This document shows positions 35,018-39,269 of a stretch of DNA of 39,269 nucleotides, piece by piece; the stretch's first letter is position 1; each line of letters begins with the position of its first letter. The notes beneath the pieces are model-generated. The model made no database searches and had not been told where the DNA came from. It saw only the letters and a list, made by a program, of their open reading frames with translations. The position numbers and the translations under genes were made by a program. This DNA is from Legionella sp. (GTDB lineage: Bacteria; Pseudomonadota; Gammaproteobacteria; Legionellales; Legionellaceae): positions 1 through 39,269 of the forward strand of contig JACCWN010000089.1 in NCBI GenBank assembly GCA_013697625.1, read 5' to 3'.

Positions 35018-35224
35018 TTATGTTCCAAGTGGCTTTTGAGTAGTATCTGTTGGGGCTGCTAGAGACTTATTAGGACTTAGTTGAAGATTTGGACGTGAAG
35101 CACTTTCTGAATCAGTACCCATTGTGCTTGCTCCGGAGCTAGAAGAACTTACAGATCCGGTTGCATATATAGAAGTCATTGTAGAAATAAAAGCAAATAC
35201 AGTTAAAGCTACCAATTTTTTCAT
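35018..35224 (-). CDS. small secreted Ser/Thr-rich protein (68 aa), possibly frameshifted
   Basis: A signal peptide (residues 1-22, MKKLVALTVFAFISTMTSIY then ATG) is followed by a low-complexity tail: VSSSSSGASTMGTDSESASR and NKSLAAPTDTTQKPLGT. The ribosome binding site AGGAGAGA is strong. Just beyond the stop, in another frame, the same strand reads LSPATGTDSGNTSSGTIHRK and ends at 34917. Its composition and the GTDS motif match the secreted protein, so the original may have been about 35-40 residues longer. Function unknown; the mature part should be disordered in the periplasm or outside the cell. Confidence 0.6.
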   Translation of the reverse strand: MKKLVALTVFAFISTMTSIYATGSVSSSSSGASTMGTDSESASRPNLQLSPNKSLAAPTDTTQKPLGT

Positions 35225-35549
35225 GATTCTCTCCTGATTACTTCTAATTATTAGATATCTTTATCCATAGTTTGAATATAAAAAAAACAAACTTAACAAT
35301 CCCTGTGCTTAAATAAGTATAGATAAATACGTCGAAAAAACCAGAAAAAAGTAAATTTATACAGAAATTCGCGATTTTACTTTATTATAAGGATGGTTAA
35401 ATCGCGATCGATTCCAAGGCTTGTCTATGCCGGAACTTCTGGGTTAAAAGTATGGACCCTACCGGTTTGCACGGATGACAATGAGGTTGATCGTGGTTTT
35501 AATAACACCTTTAGTAAAGTCCTACACCACTTTAAAAAATTTAAAATAT
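35225..35549. other. intergenic region with an inverted repeat and a G+C-richer block
   Basis: CGCGATTT (35370-35377) and AAATCGCG (35399-35406) form a perfect 8-base inverted repeat 21 bases apart. From about 35407 to 35505 the composition is more G+C-rich than on either side and contains no gene. It may be a remnant of a dispersed intergenic repeat. Confidence 0.4.
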
Positions 35550-36218
35550 TTAATTTAAGTCCCAGTTGATTGGTTCTCGTCCTTTAGATATTAAAAAGGT
35601 ATTGGCTTGTGAAAAATGTTTACAGCCAGAGAATCCTTGGTGAACTGAAAAAGGCGAGGGGTGAGCTGTAGATAATACCAAGTGTTTATATCTATTGACC
35701 AAGGCACCTTTGTTCTTCGCATGTGTGCCCCATAATAAAAAAACCAAGGCCTTTGGATGGTCATTTAATTTTTCCATAACCTTATCGGTAAAGGTACTCC
35801 AGCCTATTTTTGCATGTGACTGTGGTTTTGATTGCTCTACGCTTAGTGAGGTATTTAGAAGCAATACGCCTTGATTAGCCCATTTTTTCAAGCATCCAAG
35901 AGATGGTATTGGAATATTTAAATCATTTTTTAATTCCTGAAAAATATTTTTCAAGGAAGGTGGTGGCTTTATGCCTGGTTTTACAGAAAATGAAAGACCA
36001 TGTGCTTGGCCTGGCCCATGATAGGGATCTTGTCCTAAAATAACTACTTTGACTTGATCATAGGGTGTTTCTATAAAAGCACTGAACAGTTCCTCTTTGG
36101 GAGGATAAATTACCTTGTTTGCTGAGGTTTCTTGAGCAAGAAAATCTAGCATAGTTTTAAAGTATGGTTTTGACTTTTCATCTCCCAAAACATCTGCCCA
36201 TGTAAGCGTACCCATCAT
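35550..36218 (-). CDS. ung: uracil-DNA glycosylase (family 1)
   Basis: The 222-residue protein has the water-activating motif GQDPYHGPGQAHGLSFSV (Asp64, His67) and the minor-groove motif HPSPFSVHQGF (His186), both intact. It removes uracil from DNA by cutting the N-glycosidic bond, starting base excision repair. The length is normal for Ung. Two adjacent ATGs at 36218 and 36215 leave the start uncertain by one residue. Single gene. Confidence 0.97.
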   Translation of the reverse strand: MMGTLTWADVLGDEKSKPYFKTMLDFLAQETSANKVIYPPKEELFSAFIETPYDQVKVVILGQDPYHGPGQAHGLSFSVKPGIKPPPSLKNIFQELKNDLNIPIPSLGCLKKWANQGVLLLNTSLSVEQSKPQSHAKIGWSTFTDKVMEKLNDHPKALVFLLWGTHAKNKGALVNRYKHLVLSTAHPSPFSVHQGFSGCKHFSQANTFLISKGREPINWDLN

Positions 36219-36256
36219 TACAGTCCATCGTCATTATAAAGGGTAGATATAATATC

Positions 36257-36421
36257 ATGAATGGTCTATTAGAATCGATTGGTGTGTATTTGCAAATTTC
36301 TAATGACAGGCAAATATCTGCTGACCTTATACATAATGTTAGGGCTTTGAGACACGCTCTGCGTCTTAGCCTGAACGGTTTTGTGCAGGGGTCGACCGTT
36401 TGGATAAAAATAAGTGGATAA
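36257..36421 (+). CDS. possible small protein (54 aa)
   Basis: ATG at 36257 opens a frame MNGLLESIGVYLQISNDRQI... ending VWIKISG at TAA 36419-36421. It occupies the gap between ung and the MFS genes. AAAGGG lies upstream but 13 bases from the ATG, farther than usual. It is soluble and mildly basic, with no motif recognised. It could be a real small gene or a remnant; it is reported because it fills an otherwise empty 411-base stretch. Confidence 0.3.
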   Translation: MNGLLESIGVYLQISNDRQISADLIHNVRALRHALRLSLNGFVQGSTVWIKISG

Positions 36422-36510
36422 AAATATGGTGCAATTATAAAACAAACAGACTATAATATCTCATTTTTATATATTGTGCTTCTCTTGAAAAAAAGCCCAT
36501 ATTGTCTTGC

Positions 36511-36543
36511 TAATATTGACCATGGTGTCACAGTAATATTGAC
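36511..36543. repeat. direct repeat TAATATTGAC, possible operator
   Basis: Two copies (36511-36520 and 36534-36543) lie 23 bases apart, about two helical turns. The second overlaps the -35 box of the MFS promoter, so a regulator binding both would block RNA polymerase. Confidence 0.45.
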
Positions 36544-36567
36544 AAACTCCAAATTTGAAGTTATGAT
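36539..36567 (+). promoter_or_regulatory. strong sigma-70 promoter of the MFS gene pair
   Basis: TTGACA (36539-36544), a 17-base spacer and TATGAT (36562-36567) are nearly ideal. The predicted transcript start is about 55 bases before the first MFS start codon. Confidence 0.7.
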
Positions 36568-36629
36568 ATTTACAACATGGAGACGGGTATAAGCGCTCAA
36601 TTACCCAAAGCTTTTAACTGGATATATAT

Positions 36630-37844
36630 ATGAATGAAACATTTTCTCCAAAAATAGTTTATCTTTATTGCCCAATATTTATCATATTGTACAATTTGAC
36701 CGGTAACTTATCGAATGATATCTATTTGCCGACCTTACCTGCGCTGGCTCAAGAATTTGGTATAACTTCTGTTTTGAGTCAATTAAGTATGACTGTGTGG
36801 TTTGCAGGTGTTGCTTTGCCCCAAATTTATTTTGGCTTGGTTGCAGACCGTATTGGTTACAGGCCTTTGATGTTGTGGGGGTCGATTTTGTTCTTATGTG
36901 CTACCTTTTGTTGTTACATTGCACCCAATATCTATGTCTTACTCATAGGCAGATTCTTGCAAGGGGTGGGTGTCTCCAGTTTGAATATTGCAACTTTTGC
37001 AACGATTAGAAGTCGATATTATGATGAAAAATTCAGTATTAAATTCATCTCCTGGGTTAATGTTTCTGGCTCATTAGCACCTTTAGCTGGACCTGTTATT
37101 GGTAGTTTCTTATTTCACTTTTTCGGGTGGAGAAGTACCTTTTTATGCATTTTGGTTTTAGGATTTCTTTCTTTTTGTGGTCTTTACCATTTTATGCTGG
37201 AAGGCTCAGATTTTCAAAATAAAAACGTTCCAATGAATGTAACCCATGCTTTACTTTACTATAAACAGGTGCTCACTAAAAAGCTTATCATACCAGTATT
37301 AACTTATACTTCCTTTTTAGGAGCACTCATAGCGTACCTTACAACAGCCCCTTTTATCATTCACAATTTTTTTAAGATTCCAATTAAATTTTTTGGCCTG
37401 ACCCAGCTGCTTCCTTTTTCATGTTTCATAATTGGGGGCTTAATGGTAAATAAATTTGTCAATAGTTTTAAATTAACCACTATTATTTCTGCTGGATTGG
37501 CTTTGAGCATGTTTGGTGTATTATCATTTTTGGGCTTTATTATATGGCCAAGTCTTGTGACAATATACAGTTATCTGGGTGTTGTTTCTTTATTCTTGTT
37601 TAGTTTTGCCTTTATTGGCAGCCCATTGATGTCCCTAGCTCTGAGTAGCTCACATAATAAAGGGGGCTCTGCAGCTCTACTTGGCTTGAGTATGGCCTTA
37701 ATGGCAAGTTTTGCCAGTTTATTAACCGCTTTGTTTTATAATGGTCATTTTTATATGTTTAGTTTGATCATGGCACTTTTTATGAGTTTTGGCATTTTAA
37801 ATTATCTTTTCTTTATAGGCTTTGAATACAATGAACAAAAATAA
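36630..37844 (+). CDS. Bcr/CflA-like MFS drug or metabolite exporter
   Basis: The 404-residue protein has 12 membrane segments. It carries the MFS loop 2-3 motif GLVADRIGYRPLMLWG (G-x-x-x-D-R-x-G-x-R) and an N-terminal segment NDIYLPTLPALAQEFG, which is the D-x-Y-x-P-x-x-P signature of the Bcr/CflA 12-TMS drug:H+ antiporters. It also has motif C-like LAPLAGPVIGSFLF near residue 145-160. It probably exports a drug or small metabolite using the proton gradient. It is the first gene of a two-gene unit; its stop overlaps the next start by 14 bases, so translation is coupled. Confidence 0.88.
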   Translation: MNETFSPKIVYLYCPIFIILYNLTGNLSNDIYLPTLPALAQEFGITSVLSQLSMTVWFAGVALPQIYFGLVADRIGYRPLMLWGSILFLCATFCCYIAPNIYVLLIGRFLQGVGVSSLNIATFATIRSRYYDEKFSIKFISWVNVSGSLAPLAGPVIGSFLFHFFGWRSTFLCILVLGFLSFCGLYHFMLEGSDFQNKNVPMNVTHALLYYKQVLTKKLIIPVLTYTSFLGALIAYLTTAPFIIHNFFKIPIKFFGLTQLLPFSCFIIGGLMVNKFVNSFKLTTIISAGLALSMFGVLSFLGFIIWPSLVTIYSYLGVVSLFLFSFAFIGSPLMSLALSSSHNKGGSAALLGLSMALMASFASLLTALFYNGHFYMFSLIMALFMSFGILNYLFFIGFEYNEQK

Positions 37845-39165
37845 AATTTTTTATTTAGCTATATGTGCATTTGGATATGGATTAGCTACCAATTTACAGG
37901 TTGCTAATTTAAGTACCATATTACAGTTTTCTGGATTTAAATCACATTTCATCAGTTATTTGTGGCTAATTGCACCCATCACAGGGATGATAATCCAGCC
38001 CATTATAGGCCTTTTATCAGATAGTATGAACTCCCCTTATGGTCGTAGAAGACCTCTATTTTTAATCTCCACGCTGCTTGGCGTATTTAGTTTGGTATGC
38101 TTACCTTATGCACATAGTACGGCACTTATTATTTTATTGATTATTTTGTTAGACATCGGTGCCAATGGAAATGCACAGTTATCAAGGGCCTTGATACTGG
38201 ATACTGCGCACAAATCAGAACGAACAAAAGCTTTTAGCTGGTCTACTGCCTTGGCCGGTTTAGGAGCTATGTCGGCTGGGGCCTTGCCTTGGATATTGAT
38301 TCATGTATTTCATTTTTCCAGCGCAGCTGAGGTTAAAACTGATTTACCATTGTATGTAAATTATACGTTTATCATTGGCGCTCTTTGTTATCTACTAGCA
38401 TCCATGGTCACTTTAATCATGGTTAGGGAGGAGGAATTCACTGCCCCTAAAACCAATAAAAAAATTGGATTTTTGCATACCATCCAAGGACTCAAAGAGT
38501 CAATTCATTCCTTCCCTATAGAATTTTGGAAATTAAGTTATATTTTGTTTTTTGCTTGGATGGCAATTTTCGCAGTTTGGAACTATCTTAATTTAGACAT
38601 TGCGCAAACAGTATTTGGCATGCCAGTCAAACTAACGGATAATTTAGAAAAATCAAGTGGTTATCTTAACCATGCCAATGTTTTATCATCCAACTATTTT
38701 GGTTTATTACAGCTTTCTAGCACTTTGTTTGCATTGATGATCCCATCACTTAATCGAGTATTTGAAATTAACAAACTTTTTGCAATTGGACTTGGACTTG
38801 GTGGTTTGAGTTTGGTGGGTATTGCATTTACCGCAAATACTTCTCTGATAGCCATATTAATTATTTTTTATGGTATTGGCTGGGCTACCTTATCAACCTG
38901 CCCTTACACGATTTTTGGCGATATGATTCCTGAAAAAAACATTGGTTATAACATGGGTATTTTCAACATCCTAATTGTTTTTCCACAAATAGTTATCGGT
39001 TTAACATTGGGTACCATATATAAATATCTGTTTATAAATAATGCAAGCATGGTCATTTTAATGGCAGGTTTTTTCTTATTAATTGCAATGTTTTTAAGCT
39101 TTAATAGTTGCTTTAAAGGAATACGATCTTTAAAAGGCAAATACGATAGTGTCGCTACCTCGTGA
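37831..39165 (+). CDS. SLC45/sugar-cation-symporter-like MFS transporter
   Basis: The start is set at the ATG at 37831 (MNKNKIFYLAICAFGYG), overlapping the previous gene by 14 bases; a TTG at 37822 is less likely. The 444-residue protein has 12 membrane segments and the motif GLLSDSMNSPYGRRRPLFLI, which matches the loop of the GPH/SLC45 sucrose-transporter branch of the MFS (G-x-x-S-D-x-x-x-S-x-x-GRRRP). NLxxAxLSxxLxxxG at the N-terminus and IPEKNIGYNMGIFN in the C-half also fit. It probably imports or exports a sugar or related compound by cation coupling; the substrate is not evident. A palindromic terminator follows at once. Confidence 0.8.
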   Translation: MNKNKIFYLAICAFGYGLATNLQVANLSTILQFSGFKSHFISYLWLIAPITGMIIQPIIGLLSDSMNSPYGRRRPLFLISTLLGVFSLVCLPYAHSTALIILLIILLDIGANGNAQLSRALILDTAHKSERTKAFSWSTALAGLGAMSAGALPWILIHVFHFSSAAEVKTDLPLYVNYTFIIGALCYLLASMVTLIMVREEEFTAPKTNKKIGFLHTIQGLKESIHSFPIEFWKLSYILFFAWMAIFAVWNYLNLDIAQTVFGMPVKLTDNLEKSSGYLNHANVLSSNYFGLLQLSSTLFALMIPSLNRVFEINKLFAIGLGLGGLSLVGIAFTANTSLIAILIIFYGIGWATLSTCPYTIFGDMIPEKNIGYNMGIFNILIVFPQIVIGLTLGTIYKYLFINNASMVILMAGFFLLIAMFLSFNSCFKGIRSLKGKYDSVATS

Positions 39166-39167
39166 TT

Positions 39168-39193
39168 GATTTTAGCCATCCATGGCTAAAATC
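39168..39193 (+). terminator. palindromic terminator after the MFS pair
   Basis: GATTTTAGCCAT and ATGGCTAAAATC pair perfectly with only CC between, so the working stem is 11 base pairs with a four-base loop. It starts two bases past the stop codon. The 3' arm ends in TAAAATC without a long T-run. Confidence 0.6.
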
Positions 39194-39269
39194 GACTCGC
39201 CAACGCGACAAGTATGCCTCCGGCGGCCCTGGACGTCCTGGTCCCCCTTGATTTTGATCCCCCTACGGG
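39194..39269. other. G+C-rich right edge
   Basis: After the terminator the sequence changes abruptly from AT-rich to G+C-rich (CGCCAACGCGACAAG..., CCTCCGGCGGCCCTGG). It contains C runs and no frame that can be judged in 76 bases. It may be the start of a repeat or mobile element. Confidence 0.35.

Overview
The window is AT-rich Gammaproteobacterial DNA that most probably comes from a Legionella or a close relative in the Legionellales. The clues are an IcmD/DotP-type protein and an IcmL/DotI-like protein of the Dot/Icm type IVB secretion system, a DUF4949-like small secreted protein, an M4 zinc metalloprotease of the ProA/Msp type, and several large lysine-rich or coiled-coil proteins of unknown function that look like secreted effectors. 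The assignment rests on recognition of protein families; no search was possible.

Layout. 1-2.2 kb: a gene start running off the left edge, a membrane protein broken by a frameshift in an A8 tract, a leftover acetyltransferase 3' end and an orphan icmD-like gene. 2.5-11.8 kb: ordinary accessory and envelope genes: C39-like peptidase, glutathione S-transferase, DUF4949-like protein, a BON-domain/DUF883 pair, M4 protease, IcmL-like protein, MltA lytic transglycosylase, NudC and a rhomboid protease. 12.1-13.9 kb: SbmA/YddA-like fused ABC transporter. 14.0-19.8 kb: three unrecognised proteins in a row on the minus strand (926 aa, 619 aa, and a third broken by a frameshift), which I read as a block of candidate effectors. 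19.9-23.0 kb: a decayed island with an integrase C-terminal scrap lacking its catalytic Arg, a 157-base copy of part of argS, an F-box-like gene interrupted by an in-frame TAA, a frameshifted reverse transcriptase and a membrane fragment. The F-box and reverse transcriptase genes look visibly richer in G+C than their surroundings.

23.0-26.0 kb: GNAT acetyltransferase, intact argS and an elongator tRNA-Met with its own promoter. 26.2-33.8 kb: a small unknown protein, an NlpC/P60 lipoprotein, a single-module NRPS (A-T-C) whose hand-read specificity residues resemble the asparagine code, and a coiled-coil candidate effector. 34.3-39.2 kb: Maf, a small secreted Ser/Thr-rich protein, Ung and two overlapping MFS transporter genes behind a strong sigma-70-type promoter, followed by a terminator-like palindrome.

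How the genes relate. Several are clearly housekeeping (argS, tRNA-Met, ung, maf, nudC, mltA). The two Dot/Icm-type proteins are orphans, away from any dot/icm cluster, and fit accessory paralogues. The most interesting parts are the solitary NRPS, the effector-like block and the argS-flanked ruined island. At least four reading-frame breaks lie in this window, several of them at homopolymers, so either gene decay is active here or the assembly needs checking. No CRISPR array, complete insertion sequence or rRNA was seen.
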